Shown here piece by piece: positions 24,537 to 33,861 of a DNA stretch of 43,891 bases (within the stretch, counting starts at the first letter, position 1; the number at the start of each line of letters is the position of its first letter). The stretch is from an uncultured Bacteroidales bacterium (lineage in GTDB: Bacteria; Bacteroidota; Bacteroidia; Bacteroidales; UBA932). A model generated the notes under the pieces. That model saw nothing but the letters and a program-made list of their open reading frames with translations. It was not told the origin of the DNA and did not search any database. Position numbers and translations under genes: made by a program. Where the stretch lies: the NCBI GenBank assembly GCA_947305645.1, contig CAMZEC010000012.1, positions 1 through 43,891 on the forward strand. The letters run 5' to 3'.

Positions 24537-25997
24537 CTATAAAGTAAACCTGACTCCGAGGGTAGCGCCGAAGCAATTGTTCAGCACCTTGCCTGCATCC
24601 AGGTATAAACCGTAAACTATATCGAGGCGGCTGCTCCAGCCGACGTAGAACGGCACAAATCCGTTAAAGGCGGCCGAGAACTGGGGCAGAGGCTTGTCCC
24701 ATGTGTTCTTTTCCCACCACTGCCAGTCAGTGTCCCATGGAGTTGCCCCAGGTGTCAGAGGCTCATAATAAGTGCCGCAATTCCGGCTGAACGTAAGCAT
24801 AAGGCGATAGGGAGCAAACTTGAACAACTTTCCGGAAACTCCCAGGTGATAAGCCACGTAACGGTTGTTGTAAATCCTGGTTACCCCGTCGCCATACCGC
24901 TTTGTAAAGAACAACGGTCCGCAAATGCTTCTTCCGAAATTAGTCCAGCCCGAAGCATATTCACTGTTGGTAAAATAATTGTCGCCGCCGAAGATATTGA
25001 AGCCGGGATGCCAGGGAATGACATTTCCCTCAGCATCGGTCTCCGCTTCGTGCTTGGCTCCAGACTGCCACATGGTATAGTGGAACTCCGCCAGCACATC
25101 GCTTACCCAGCGGTCCTTGTCTTTTAAGCCAAAGTGCAGAGTATAGGCTCCATCCGGTAGATTATTGAAACGCATTCCCGACTTGTCGCTGTATGGTTTT
25201 TCATACTGGAAGGTAACATCGAAGTCATCATAGCGCCATCCCATACGGAGCTCTTCCGCGCCGCCATGGTCGCCCAGGCAGTTGATCTGGTCGCTTATGG
25301 TTCCGTCGGATCCGGCACTGCGGCCGGTGCAGATACGGAAATAGTTCTTGAAATTGATGTCCATGGTCTGGCCGTTGGGGCCAACACCTCCCCACAGAGC
25401 ATAATGGTCAAGCCCTATACGAACATAAAAGTGCTTTCCGGTATCAAAAGTAAGGTACGCCTGCATCCTGTGGATCAAGGCTCCCTTCATATAACGGTCG
25501 TCCAAAGTCTTGTAGTCTCCCCACACGCCGCTGATCAGCACGTGCTTTCCGGTAAACGGGATGGCCCAGGGCTCCAGGGTAAGCGTGTAACCAGGTATGG
25601 AGCGGGCATTGTTGCTCTCCACGATATGGCCCTCATTTACGCTAAGGGATCCAAGGGACAGGTCGGACCCGAGGAACTCGCGCTCCCGGTGCATAGCTCC
25701 CAGATCGGCGCGCAGTACTTTCCAACGCGCTCCGACGTAGAGCTCGTCAGCCATGGCATGGATAGGAGAGCTCTCCGGATTCAGGGGGTCGTTCGGCTGC
25801 CAGTTGGCCGCAAAACTTGCTCCTGCATGCCACTGGAAGGTCTTTGTATCGTCGAAAGTCTTGTAGGCTTGCAACAAGGCTACCGCCCCGCTGTTGTCGG
25901 GCATGATGCCACCCTGGTTGGCTGTTGACCAGAACGGCATGGTGCCTCCTGTCGAGAGCGCCCCGAGAAGCATGGCAGATACAAAGAAATCGTTCAT
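24537..25997 (-). CDS. Capsule assembly Wzi family outer-membrane protein
   Basis: A 486-residue protein with the N-terminal TMPFWSTANQGGIMPDNSGA segment typical of Bacteroidetes Wzi-family proteins and many amphipathic strands after it, ending in LGVRFTL. Wzi in enterobacteria is an 18-stranded outer-membrane lectin that anchors capsule. In Bacteroidetes the family is widespread and often not next to capsule genes. The signal peptide is short (FFVSAMLLGALS). The start ATG overlaps the glnS stop by one base, and no better start is available. No capsule synthesis genes are in the window. Confidence 0.8.
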   Translation of the reverse strand: MNDFFVSAMLLGALSTGGTMPFWSTANQGGIMPDNSGAVALLQAYKTFDDTKTFQWHAGASFAANWQPNDPLNPESSPIHAMADELYVGARWKVLRADLGAMHREREFLGSDLSLGSLSVNEGHIVESNNARSIPGYTLTLEPWAIPFTGKHVLISGVWGDYKTLDDRYMKGALIHRMQAYLTFDTGKHFYVRIGLDHYALWGGVGPNGQTMDINFKNYFRICTGRSAGSDGTISDQINCLGDHGGAEELRMGWRYDDFDVTFQYEKPYSDKSGMRFNNLPDGAYTLHFGLKDKDRWVSDVLAEFHYTMWQSGAKHEAETDAEGNVIPWHPGFNIFGGDNYFTNSEYASGWTNFGRSICGPLFFTKRYGDGVTRIYNNRYVAYHLGVSGKLFKFAPYRLMLTFSRNCGTYYEPLTPGATPWDTDWQWWEKNTWDKPLPQFSAAFNGFVPFYVGWSSRLDIVYGLYLDAGKVLNNCFGATLGVRFTL

Positions 25998-27649
25998 TAT
26001 TCCGGTTTATAGGAGTCTTTGAGGGTTGCTGTACGGTTGAATACGGCCTTCTCAGGCGTGCTGTCGGCATCCTTGACGTAGTAGCCGGTACGCTCGAACT
26101 GCACGGCAATGCCGGAGGCGTCGTCCAGCAGGGCGGGCTCGGCAAAACCTTCGGTCACTACCAGAGACTCGGGATTCAGGAAGTCCTTGTAGTCCTTGTC
26201 TTCGGGCACCTGGCTCATGTCGGCCAGGGTGAAGAGGCGGTCGTAGTTGCGAATCTCCAGCGGCTTAGCGTGTTGAGTACTCACCCAGTGGATAGTACCC
26301 TTGACGGAGCGCCACTCGCCGCCGCCCGGCTTCGTAGTGGGATCGTAGCTGCACTTCAGCTCCACTATGTTGCCTTCGGCATCCTTTACAACCTCCTCGC
26401 ACTTGATGATGTAGGTGTACTTCAGACGCACCTCGCCATCGGGTTTGAGTCGGAAGAACTTCTTGGGGGCGTCCTCCATGAAGTCGGCGCGCTCGATGTA
26501 AAGCTCACGGCTGAAGGGCACCTTGCGGGTCGCTCCCTCTGGCTCAGCGGGATTCAGCGGGCAGTCGAACCACTCCACCTGTCCCTCAGGATAGTTGACT
26601 ATGGTCACCTTCAGCGGGTCCTGCACCACCATGTAGCGGTTGCTGCGGGCGTTGAGGTCCTGACGCACGCACCACTCCAGCAACTGAATGTCCATCAGCT
26701 GGTCACGCTTGCTCACGCCTATCTTGTCGCAGAATAGCTTGAGGCCCTCCGGAGTGTAGCCGCGACGGCGGACGCCGCAGAGCGTAGGCATGCGGGGGTC
26801 GTCCCATCCGCTCACCAGCCCCTTCTGCACGAGCTCCAGCAGCTTGCGCTTGCTCATGAGTGTGTAGGTGAGGTTGAGGCGGGCGAATTCGTACTGGTGG
26901 CTCGGATAGATGCCGAGCGTCTCGATGAACCAGTCGTAAAGCGGACGGTGGACATCGAACTCCAGCGTACAGATTGAATGGGTAATATGCTCAATGGAGT
27001 CGCACTGGCCGTGGGTGAAGTCGTACATCGGATAGATGCACCATTTATCGCCCGTACGATGATGGTGAGCATGCTTGATGCGGTAGAGGATGGGGTCGCG
27101 GAAGAACATGTTGGGGTGGGCCATGTCGATCTTGGCACGGAGCACCTTTGCGCCGTCTTCGTACTTGCCGTCGCGCATCTCGCGGAAGATTCGGAGATTC
27201 TCCTCCACGCTGCGGTTGCGCCAGGGGCTCTCGGTTCCGGGAGTCTCCACGGTGCCGCGGCCCTTGGATATCTCCTCCTGGGTCTGGTCGTCAACGTAGG
27301 CGAGACCCCTCTGGATAAGCTGCTCGGCCCACTCGTAGAGCTGGTCGAAGTAGTCGGAAGCGTACAGCTCTTTTTCCCACTGGAAGCCGAGCCACTTGAT
27401 GTCTTCCTTGATGGAATCCACGTACTCGGTATCCTCCTTGGTAGGGTTGGTATCGTCGTAACGGAGGTTAGTCTTGCCACCGTATTTCTGTGCCAGACCG
27501 AAGTTTATGCAGAGGCTCTTGGCATGTCCGAGATGCAGGTAGCCGTTGGGCTCCGGCGGGAAGCGGGTAAGTATGCTGTCTACCTTTCCGCTTTTAAGGT
27601 CATTCTCGATAATCTCCTCGAGAAAATTCAGTTTGCGTTCTTCTTCCAC
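25997..27649 (-). CDS. glnS: Glutaminyl-tRNA synthetase
   Basis: Class I aminoacyl-tRNA synthetase charging tRNA(Gln). The 550-residue protein has the HIGH motif in PPEPNGYLHLGHAKS and the KMSKS equivalent in LMSKRKLLELV. It also has the GlnRS-specific MYDFTHGQCDSIEHITHSIC stretch and a complete C-terminal beta-barrel anticodon-binding domain. The start is a GTG at 27649. There is one base between the HMA gene and this start, and its stop shares a base with the next ATG. It is unusual to find this essential gene in the middle of a tight run of envelope and transport genes. Confidence 0.97.
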   Translation of the reverse strand: MEEERKLNFLEEIIENDLKSGKVDSILTRFPPEPNGYLHLGHAKSLCINFGLAQKYGGKTNLRYDDTNPTKEDTEYVDSIKEDIKWLGFQWEKELYASDYFDQLYEWAEQLIQRGLAYVDDQTQEEISKGRGTVETPGTESPWRNRSVEENLRIFREMRDGKYEDGAKVLRAKIDMAHPNMFFRDPILYRIKHAHHHRTGDKWCIYPMYDFTHGQCDSIEHITHSICTLEFDVHRPLYDWFIETLGIYPSHQYEFARLNLTYTLMSKRKLLELVQKGLVSGWDDPRMPTLCGVRRRGYTPEGLKLFCDKIGVSKRDQLMDIQLLEWCVRQDLNARSNRYMVVQDPLKVTIVNYPEGQVEWFDCPLNPAEPEGATRKVPFSRELYIERADFMEDAPKKFFRLKPDGEVRLKYTYIIKCEEVVKDAEGNIVELKCSYDPTTKPGGGEWRSVKGTIHWVSTQHAKPLEIRNYDRLFTLADMSQVPEDKDYKDFLNPESLVVTEGFAEPALLDDASGIAVQFERTGYYVKDADSTPEKAVFNRTATLKDSYKPE

Positions 27650-27650
27650 T

Positions 27651-27905
27651 TTATTTAATCACTTTATATTCAACGACATCTGCGGTGTATCCAAGCTTGT
27701 TGATAGCCTTCTTGAGCTTGAGGGTGTCGGTCTTGGAATCATTGAACACCACGGTAACTGTCTTGCCGGAGACGTCCACCTTGAGGTCCTTGACTCCCTT
27801 TTCGAAGGCTATGTTTTCCTGTACCTTCTTGCCGCAGTTAGCACAATGGATGCTTGTTGCAAAAACCACTTGCACAATTGCAAGTATAATCATCAGATTT
27901 CTCAT
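27651..27905 (-). CDS. Exported heavy-metal-associated (HMA) domain protein
   Basis: An 84-residue protein: a short signal sequence (MRNLMIILAIVQVVFA) followed by an HMA fold with the metal-binding HCANCGKK (Cys21 and Cys24). The order beta-alpha-beta-beta-alpha-beta is visible (IAFEKGVKDLKVDVSGKTVT, then KAINKLGYTADVVEYKV). It is likely a periplasmic carrier of copper or another soft metal. The ATG at 27905 overlaps the stop of the TonB receptor gene by 4 nt. A longer reading is open upstream but would lose the signal peptide. The receptor plus HMA pair is a known arrangement in Bacteroidetes. Confidence 0.88.
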   Translation of the reverse strand: MRNLMIILAIVQVVFATSIHCANCGKKVQENIAFEKGVKDLKVDVSGKTVTVVFNDSKTDTLKLKKAINKLGYTADVVEYKVIK

Positions 27906-29947
27906 ATCTTTTCTGTTTTCCAAATTGTCACTCTGATTCCGGCGTACACCCGGATACCCATCAGAGGGCCCCAGACGCAACTGGCATCGAAGCCGGTAAG
28001 CCATGGAGTATCACAGCCTATGATAGGATTGGGCTGGGTATAATTGGTGAGGTTCTCCCCACCGAGATAAATGTCAAAGCCCTTGAAACGCTTTGTAACC
28101 TGGGCATAAAGCAGAGGATAGGGTTTGGTCCATCCGTCTGCATACATGGGGTCAAGCCCGCGCATGAAATCCCAAACGCGGCAAGGACCGCTGAGGGAGG
28201 CCGTGAAGTCGAATATCCACTTGTTGAGGTTGGTGGCATACTGCAGGTTGAGCACCGCCTTGTAGCGGTCGGTCATAGGTTTGTAGTCGTCTTCTGCCTG
28301 GTTCTTCAGTCTCTGGTGGGCATCAGTCAGACGGCCTGTAAGCGTGACCGTAAAACCACGGAAGGGTTCTGTGGCAAAGTCCAGCTGCAGGTTATTGGTA
28401 TAAGAATACCCCTTGGCGACCGAGCTGAGAGAATAGAAGCTTATGTCCGTTGCGGTATAATCCACCAGCATCTGCTCCACGAAGCGGGTGCCGAAGTAAT
28501 CGAGGCTGAGGTAAGTCTTTTGGCTGTCGTCGAAAGGCAGGTACCAGGTGGCGTTTCCACCGTATGTCCATGATTTCTCCAGGGGAAAATCCATGAAACT
28601 ACCGTTCAGGGTCTTGGTAGTGGAAAGCACGCCGATATTGTCTATCAAAGGGATGCTGGTGCGAATGCCCTTTCCGCCGTTGGCTCGCAACACGAGCTGC
28701 TCAACGGGCACCCATTTGAGCGTCAGGCGCGGAGACAGCTCAAAACCGCGGTTGTAATACCAATCGCCCCTGAGGCTGGCTATGGCCGAGAAAGTCTCGC
28801 CATAGTGGTAAGTCAATTCTCCGAAGGCTCCGAGGTCGTTGCTCCATGCATTAGCCGTGGACTGGCTCATAGTACCGGGAACAGTCCAGTGGAGGTCCAT
28901 GAAGTACTTGTCGAAAGTGTCGCTGAGGCCGGCGGTAAAGTGCAAGTTCTCGCGGGACTGGTCCTGATAAAGCAGGTTTACGAAAGCCGAATTCTGGGTT
29001 GCCTGGAAAGGATCCGCCCCATACCTTGCGTCAAGCTTGAGCCAGCTGTAGTCGGTCACTACGGCAAAGTTGCGGCTGTTGTCTTCATTCAGCGGTATAC
29101 CGACTTTAACATAGCCGTTCAGGTTCTTGTTTACTATTTTGGCCTTCCAGGGAAGCTCCGTAATAGAAGACATCTGCCCGCCGTTCTTCCGGTCGTAGAT
29201 GCCGCGTACTCCCCAGCGCACCTGCAGGCCGCTGGGGTCATAATACAGCCAGCGGTTGGACAAGGCGATATTGCCACCGCGGGGGTCGTCCAGGAAGGTG
29301 TCCCCGTTGTGGTCCATATCCATGAAGTTGCCGTCGGCATGGGCAAGGATGACGGTGCTCCACTTCTCCATTTCGTCCAGCTGAAGGGCGCTGGCAATAT
29401 TGAGGTCGGCCTTGGTATCGTTCATCACGGACGCCTGCACGAACAGCGGTATCTCGTCCGTAGGCTTGCGGTGCTCCAAATTAATCTGACCGGTCATGGA
29501 CTCCACCCCGTTGATTACGGAGGTTACACCCTTGGCCACCTGAATGCTCTCCAGCCACTGAGAAGGCACCCAGTTAAGGCCCCAGGGGGCAGCCAGGCCG
29601 CGCATAACCGGGCGGTTCTCGTCCAGCATCTGCACATAAATGCCGCTCTGCCCGAGCAACCTAATCTGCCTGGCACCTGTAACAGCATCGCTGTAGCCCA
29701 CGGTCACGCTGGCCGAGTTCTCGAAACTCTCCGCCAGATTGCAGCACGCCATCTTGCAAAGGCCCGCGGCCGTAATCACCTCGGTCCTTATCTCCTTACC
29801 CTTCGACAGGAAGTTGCTGTTACCGGTCGCCGTCGCTCCGGCCGCCGCCAGCGTATCCTTCCTCTCTCCGTATATACCGGTCGTATCCGGCATCTGGGCA
29901 AAGCACAGTGCCGGAACGAACAGCAGTATAAAAAGCAAGTTTCTCAT
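27902..29947 (-). CDS. TonB-dependent receptor, metal-associated type
   Basis: A 681-residue outer-membrane receptor with signal peptide (MRNLLFILLFVPALCFAQ). The plug domain follows (IRTEVITAAGLCKMACCNLA with Cys64, Cys68 and Cys69, then QIRLLGQSGIYVQMLDENRP and the VTSVINGVESMTGQINLE loop). The rest is a barrel of about 22 strands. The ACCNLAESFE cysteine motif at the plug and the HMA gene next door point to uptake or sensing of copper or another metal, or a metal chelate. There is no CarboxypepD_reg domain at the N-terminus. It overlaps the YicC gene and the HMA gene by 4 nt each, suggesting strong translational coupling. Confidence 0.9.
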   Translation of the reverse strand: MRNLLFILLFVPALCFAQMPDTTGIYGERKDTLAAAGATATGNSNFLSKGKEIRTEVITAAGLCKMACCNLAESFENSASVTVGYSDAVTGARQIRLLGQSGIYVQMLDENRPVMRGLAAPWGLNWVPSQWLESIQVAKGVTSVINGVESMTGQINLEHRKPTDEIPLFVQASVMNDTKADLNIASALQLDEMEKWSTVILAHADGNFMDMDHNGDTFLDDPRGGNIALSNRWLYYDPSGLQVRWGVRGIYDRKNGGQMSSITELPWKAKIVNKNLNGYVKVGIPLNEDNSRNFAVVTDYSWLKLDARYGADPFQATQNSAFVNLLYQDQSRENLHFTAGLSDTFDKYFMDLHWTVPGTMSQSTANAWSNDLGAFGELTYHYGETFSAIASLRGDWYYNRGFELSPRLTLKWVPVEQLVLRANGGKGIRTSIPLIDNIGVLSTTKTLNGSFMDFPLEKSWTYGGNATWYLPFDDSQKTYLSLDYFGTRFVEQMLVDYTATDISFYSLSSVAKGYSYTNNLQLDFATEPFRGFTVTLTGRLTDAHQRLKNQAEDDYKPMTDRYKAVLNLQYATNLNKWIFDFTASLSGPCRVWDFMRGLDPMYADGWTKPYPLLYAQVTKRFKGFDIYLGGENLTNYTQPNPIIGCDTPWLTGFDASCVWGPLMGIRVYAGIRVTIWKTEKI

Positions 29948-30834
29948 AAAATGTTAAGGGACTGCTCCCTGATCTTTTCAAGTTCATCCTTCATGCGCAC
30001 CACCGTCCGCTGTATGCCGGCATGGTTGGCCTTGGAGCCGGTAGTATTGATCTCACGACCCATCTCCTGAATAATGAAACCAAGTTTCTTGCCAGGATAA
30101 GACTCCCCGTCAATGGTATCCATGAAATACTTGCAGTGCTGACGCAAACGCACTTTCTCCTCGTTGATATCAAGCTTTTCCAGATAGAAAACCATCTCCT
30201 GCTCAAAACGCTCGGCATCATATTTCACGCGCAACTCCTCCAGAGTTTTCAGCAGACGCTGGCGAACTGCATCGATTCGCTCCTTCTCGAAAGACTCGAC
30301 CTCATTCTCCATCTCCATGATAAGCGCTACGCGCGAAGTAACATCTCTGTAAAGAGCCTCGCCCTCGCGGGAACGGTAATCGCAAATCGCATCCAAAGCC
30401 TGATAGAAAGCATTTTCCACAAGGGGCCAGTTCTGCTCCGTAATAACCTCATGCTTGCTGCTGTCCAGCACATCGGGCATGCGCAGCAACGTGGCCAGAA
30501 GGTAATTGGGATCGTTTAACGGCAGATTAACGGCGCCAATCTCACGTCCCAGCTCATCTATCTGACGGAAATAATCAAGGGCAAGTTCCTTGTTGACGGT
30601 ACGGGCGCCAGTGCCGGCGTTCGGCTCCCAGTTCAGGAAAACATCAATGGTTCCGCGCTGCAGGCGGTCGGCAAGGGTCTTGCGAAGCTGCATCTCCTTA
30701 TCCTTGGGAAGGAGCGAAGACTTGATGCTAATCTCCGCATTCTTCCCGTTTACGGAACGGATTTCAATAGTAAGCTTTCCGCCCTCGAGCAAAGCTTCGG
30801 CCTTGCCGTATCCCGTCATCGACTGAATCATCAT
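29944..30834 (-). CDS. yicC: YicC-family endoribonuclease-like protein
   Basis: A 296-residue cytoplasmic protein. The N-terminal MIQSMTGYGKAEALLEGGKL and the C-terminal LGFIIQEMGREINTTGSKAN are hallmark YicC/DUF1732 motifs. In Escherichia coli YicC is an endoribonuclease involved in small-RNA turnover. The start is ATG at 30834 (or the adjacent ATG at 30831). It shares one base with the stop of the metallophosphatase gene (TGATG arrangement) and overlaps the receptor gene downstream by 4 nt. Confidence 0.93.
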   Translation of the reverse strand: MMIQSMTGYGKAEALLEGGKLTIEIRSVNGKNAEISIKSSLLPKDKEMQLRKTLADRLQRGTIDVFLNWEPNAGTGARTVNKELALDYFRQIDELGREIGAVNLPLNDPNYLLATLLRMPDVLDSSKHEVITEQNWPLVENAFYQALDAICDYRSREGEALYRDVTSRVALIMEMENEVESFEKERIDAVRQRLLKTLEELRVKYDAERFEQEMVFYLEKLDINEEKVRLRQHCKYFMDTIDGESYPGKKLGFIIQEMGREINTTGSKANHAGIQRTVVRMKDELEKIREQSLNIL

Positions 30835-31628
30835 CAATAAACTTTAATCATGCCCATTTCAAGGCCCCAGCACCCGTCTGTAATGATGGGCACGGGCTTG
30901 CCGTCGGCATCTTTAACATATACGAAATCATCCACGAACGTGTGGGAATGGCCTCCGATTACAAGGTCCACGCCCCTGATTCCTTTAGCGTTCTGTTGAT
31001 CCTCGGGCTCGTAACCGTTGTGGGAGAGGAGAATGACCATGTCGCACTTCTCCGTCTTGTGCAGATAGTCGGACCATTTGTTTACAGACTCTACCGGGTC
31101 CAGCTGAGGGATACGGGAAGATATGGACTTTGAGACATTGGTCGAAAGGTCTGCCTCAAGGCCGATGATGCCTATCTTCTTGCCGCCCCGATGCAAAATG
31201 GTATAGGGCTTGACATATTTGCCGAGCTCGAAGGAGCTGAGATCCAGGTTCGCACAGACAACGGGACACTGGATGCGGCGGACACGTGCAGTAAGGTCTT
31301 CGATTCCGTTGTCGAACTCATGATTGCCGAGGGTAATGGCGTCGTACTTCATGGCATTGACCATATCCACCTCGATTTCTCCATGAAGCTGGGTGTAGTA
31401 GGAAGTTCCCTGATTGAAGTCTCCGGCGTGCAGGAGGAGCACCTTGCCGGCGCCTTCCGCCTTGCGTACGGAGTCAACGAACGCAGCACGCTCGATAATG
31501 CCGCCGCGCCCGTCGCGCAGGGGATCCAGATGGCTGTGAGTATCGTTGCAATGCAGGATGACGAGTTTGGGCGAGCAGGCGCAAACGGCGGCAACGGCCG
31601 CCAGTATCACTATGAGCTTTTTCATCAT
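30834..31628 (-). CDS. 5'-nucleotidase N-terminal metallophosphatase domain, lipoprotein
   Basis: A 264-residue lipoprotein (MMKKLIVILAAVAAVCACSP). The calcineurin-like metallophosphatase motifs of UshA-type enzymes are complete: HCNDTHSHLD, HAGDFNQGT, LGNHEFDNG, LLSHNGYE and IGGHSHTF. UshA has this catalytic domain fused to a C-terminal nucleotide-binding domain. Here that partner is a separate gene just upstream with a 4-nt overlap. The two proteins likely form one periplasmic nucleotidase that releases phosphate from nucleotides. Confidence 0.92.
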   Translation of the reverse strand: MMKKLIVILAAVAAVCACSPKLVILHCNDTHSHLDPLRDGRGGIIERAAFVDSVRKAEGAGKVLLLHAGDFNQGTSYYTQLHGEIEVDMVNAMKYDAITLGNHEFDNGIEDLTARVRRIQCPVVCANLDLSSFELGKYVKPYTILHRGGKKIGIIGLEADLSTNVSKSISSRIPQLDPVESVNKWSDYLHKTEKCDMVILLSHNGYEPEDQQNAKGIRGVDLVIGGHSHTFVDDFVYVKDADGKPVPIITDGCWGLEMGMIKVY

Positions 31629-32449
31629 TTTACAACGACCCTCCCGTCGGTCGAATATTCAATCGCCTTACCTTCAGCCGTAAGGTTACGGACGTAGGCT
31701 TCCATTACTTTGCCAATTATCTCATCGGTCTGGATGAGCTTGCGGGCGTTCCTGGCCACGCTTATGCCGTCTCCTCCGTCAAGCAGGAAGTCGACCGTGG
31801 CGACGCCGTAGTACTTTTTGACGTCAAGCTGCTTGCCGCCTATCTCGACGCTCTCCAGCTTATGGTTGTTCACAACCATCCTGACTCCGCTCACACATTG
31901 CATCTTGGTCTCTGCAAGCTGGTTGAGGAGGCTCAGGAGATCATCGCCCTTAAGCTCCACATAACATAGTTTGTTCACGAACGGGAACATGGAGCGGATA
32001 TCGTCCAGGGTCACATTTCCCTCTGGCATGTCCACCCGGATGCCTCCGAAATTGGTGATGGCGAAATCCACGCGGCGCTTGACGATTTTGGCCGTCTGCT
32101 CGCGGAGTATGTCCGCCACCATGTTGCTGAGTTCGCTCTCAGGTGCGTGTGCGCTCATGGCTCTTGTAGAGAAGCCGATCACTTCCTTCACCTCCGCCAT
32201 CTTAGGCTGGGCATTGATCATTAGGGATGCGACTTCGGGCGTGGAGCCGCCGGTGAAAACTCTTCCGTTGGGGGCTGTATAGACACCCGTCCGGGCGTCC
32301 ACGACACCGATCGCCTCGGCCACGTTATCGGCAGTAGGGGCAGTAACGCCCGTCCTGTGGCCGTCGATAGCCAGTTTCTCCCAGACCAAACCGGTCTTGC
32401 AACCGGCGAGCAGGAGAACTGCGACTAATATTGCGGAAACTTTTCTCAT
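31625..32449 (-). CDS. 5'-nucleotidase C-terminal domain protein, lipoprotein
   Basis: A 274-residue lipoprotein (MRKVSAILVAVLLLAGCKTG). It contains the 5_nucleotid_C fold: SELSNMVADILREQTA, then FAITNFGGIRVDMPEGNVTL and DIRSMFPFVNKLCYVELKGD, plus a VDFLLDGGDGISV segment expected to stack the nucleobase. No metallophosphatase domain is present, so it should act together with the product of the next gene. The split into two lipoproteins is a recurring form in Bacteroidales. It is 8 nt after the ABC-2 permease gene. Confidence 0.9.
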   Translation of the reverse strand: MRKVSAILVAVLLLAGCKTGLVWEKLAIDGHRTGVTAPTADNVAEAIGVVDARTGVYTAPNGRVFTGGSTPEVASLMINAQPKMAEVKEVIGFSTRAMSAHAPESELSNMVADILREQTAKIVKRRVDFAITNFGGIRVDMPEGNVTLDDIRSMFPFVNKLCYVELKGDDLLSLLNQLAETKMQCVSGVRMVVNNHKLESVEIGGKQLDVKKYYGVATVDFLLDGGDGISVARNARKLIQTDEIIGKVMEAYVRNLTAEGKAIEYSTDGRVVVK

Positions 32450-32457
32450 ATCTGATT

Positions 32458-33858
32458 TTACTGTTTAAGCCATTTCCAAAGGTCCTTCCAGGTAGACTTC
32501 TTGCCGAACATAAGGATGCCGACCTTGTAAATCTTGGCAGACAGCCATGCGCAGGCGGCGAAAGTCGCAATCAGCAACACAACGGAAAGCACGATTTCCC
32601 AGGTTGCGACACCGAAAGGCAGGCGCGCCAGCATAACTATAGGCGAAGTGAAAGGAATCATGGAGCCCCAGAACACCAGGGCGCTGCCGGGAGCTTTGAA
32701 CGCATAAAGCGCAATGAAGAAGCCCAGCAGAAGAGGTACGGTGACCGGCAGCTGCAGCTGCTGGGTGTCGGCCTCGTTCTCCACCGCAGAACCAATCGCA
32801 GCGAAAATGGACGCGTACAACAGGTAGCCGAAAACAAAGAACAGCAGGAAGCAGATAATCAGCTGGCCGACGTTGATGTTGGACAGGGTGCCGAGGATTG
32901 CCTGCATGCCGGTAGGCTCGGCGCTAGCAACGGCAGTGCTGTCGGCAGCTGCTGTGAGTGCATCGAGAGAAGCGATGTCGCCGGGCATATGTACGCCGGG
33001 AGCCATCATCTCCGTCATCTGGGCTGTCTGTTCGTCAGAAAGGGCCCCCATAATCTTGTCCTTGCCGATGATTCCCATGGCCACGGAAAGGATTGCGGCA
33101 GTGAGAACTATCCAAAGCAGGAACTGCGTCAGGGCGACCAGGGCAACGCCGATTATCTTGCCGAACATGAGTTCGGTAGACTTAACGGAGGAAACCAGGA
33201 CTTCAACCACCCTGGAGCTTTTCTCCTCGATTACCGACGACATGACCATACCGCAGAACAGCACGATGAACATGTAGATGGCCATGCCCAGAAGCATGGA
33301 AATAACCATGTACACTCCGGACTCCGAGATGGTCTCCTTGCCGGATTCGTCAATGGTATAACTATGCAGATGTATGTTGGACTTGACTCCGGCCATTATT
33401 TCTTCCAGGTTGGCCACCCCGGAGGACTCTATCCTGTAGGCCTCCACCGCGTCGTTTATGCGGTTCTCGATAAGCTCACCGGTATCTATGCCCAACGGTT
33501 TCTCGGAATAGCAGTCAGCGGTAACCGTGCGGCGCTCGGTATCCAGCTCGGATATGCTGAGCAGGGCGTCGATTCCGAAGCCGGAAAGATTTGTCTTGAC
33601 GTCTTCGGGCAGAACATCTGCAAGCTGGATATACTCTACGGTCTCGCCGCTCTCAAGGAACGGGGTAACTATACCGGAACGGTCAATAACGCCGACTTTC
33701 TTGGCTTCTTCCTTGGCCCCAATCATAATGACCGAAGGCAGAATGCACAGGGCCGCAAACAAAACTGGAGCGAGGAACGTGATGATGAGGAAACTCTTCT
33801 TCTTGACCTTGTTCAGGTATTCCCTCTGGATGATAATGCCTAATGTATTGATATTCAT
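32458..33858 (-). CDS. ABC-2 type transporter permease (NatB-like)
   Basis: A 466-residue inner-membrane protein. One N-terminal helix (SFLIITFLAPVLFAALCILP) is followed by a large extracytoplasmic domain of about 150 residues and five or six C-terminal helices, the topology of NatB-type export permeases. The motif VIEEKSSRVVEVLVSSVKST before the helix cluster is typical. It is 3 nt downstream of its ATPase gene. The substrate is unknown; relatives export sodium or peptides. Confidence 0.88.
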   Translation of the reverse strand: MNINTLGIIIQREYLNKVKKKSFLIITFLAPVLFAALCILPSVIMIGAKEEAKKVGVIDRSGIVTPFLESGETVEYIQLADVLPEDVKTNLSGFGIDALLSISELDTERRTVTADCYSEKPLGIDTGELIENRINDAVEAYRIESSGVANLEEIMAGVKSNIHLHSYTIDESGKETISESGVYMVISMLLGMAIYMFIVLFCGMVMSSVIEEKSSRVVEVLVSSVKSTELMFGKIIGVALVALTQFLLWIVLTAAILSVAMGIIGKDKIMGALSDEQTAQMTEMMAPGVHMPGDIASLDALTAAADSTAVASAEPTGMQAILGTLSNINVGQLIICFLLFFVFGYLLYASIFAAIGSAVENEADTQQLQLPVTVPLLLGFFIALYAFKAPGSALVFWGSMIPFTSPIVMLARLPFGVATWEIVLSVVLLIATFAACAWLSAKIYKVGILMFGKKSTWKDLWKWLKQ

Positions 33859-33861
33859 AGT

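Noticed and set aside
28805..30070. 421-codon plus-strand reading opposite the TonB receptor and yicC genes
   Set aside because: It spans two well-identified genes and their junction and shows no motif.
32431..33843. 470-codon plus-strand reading opposite the ABC-2 permease gene
   Set aside because: It is rich in His, Gln and Asn, as expected of an antisense shadow of a membrane protein gene.
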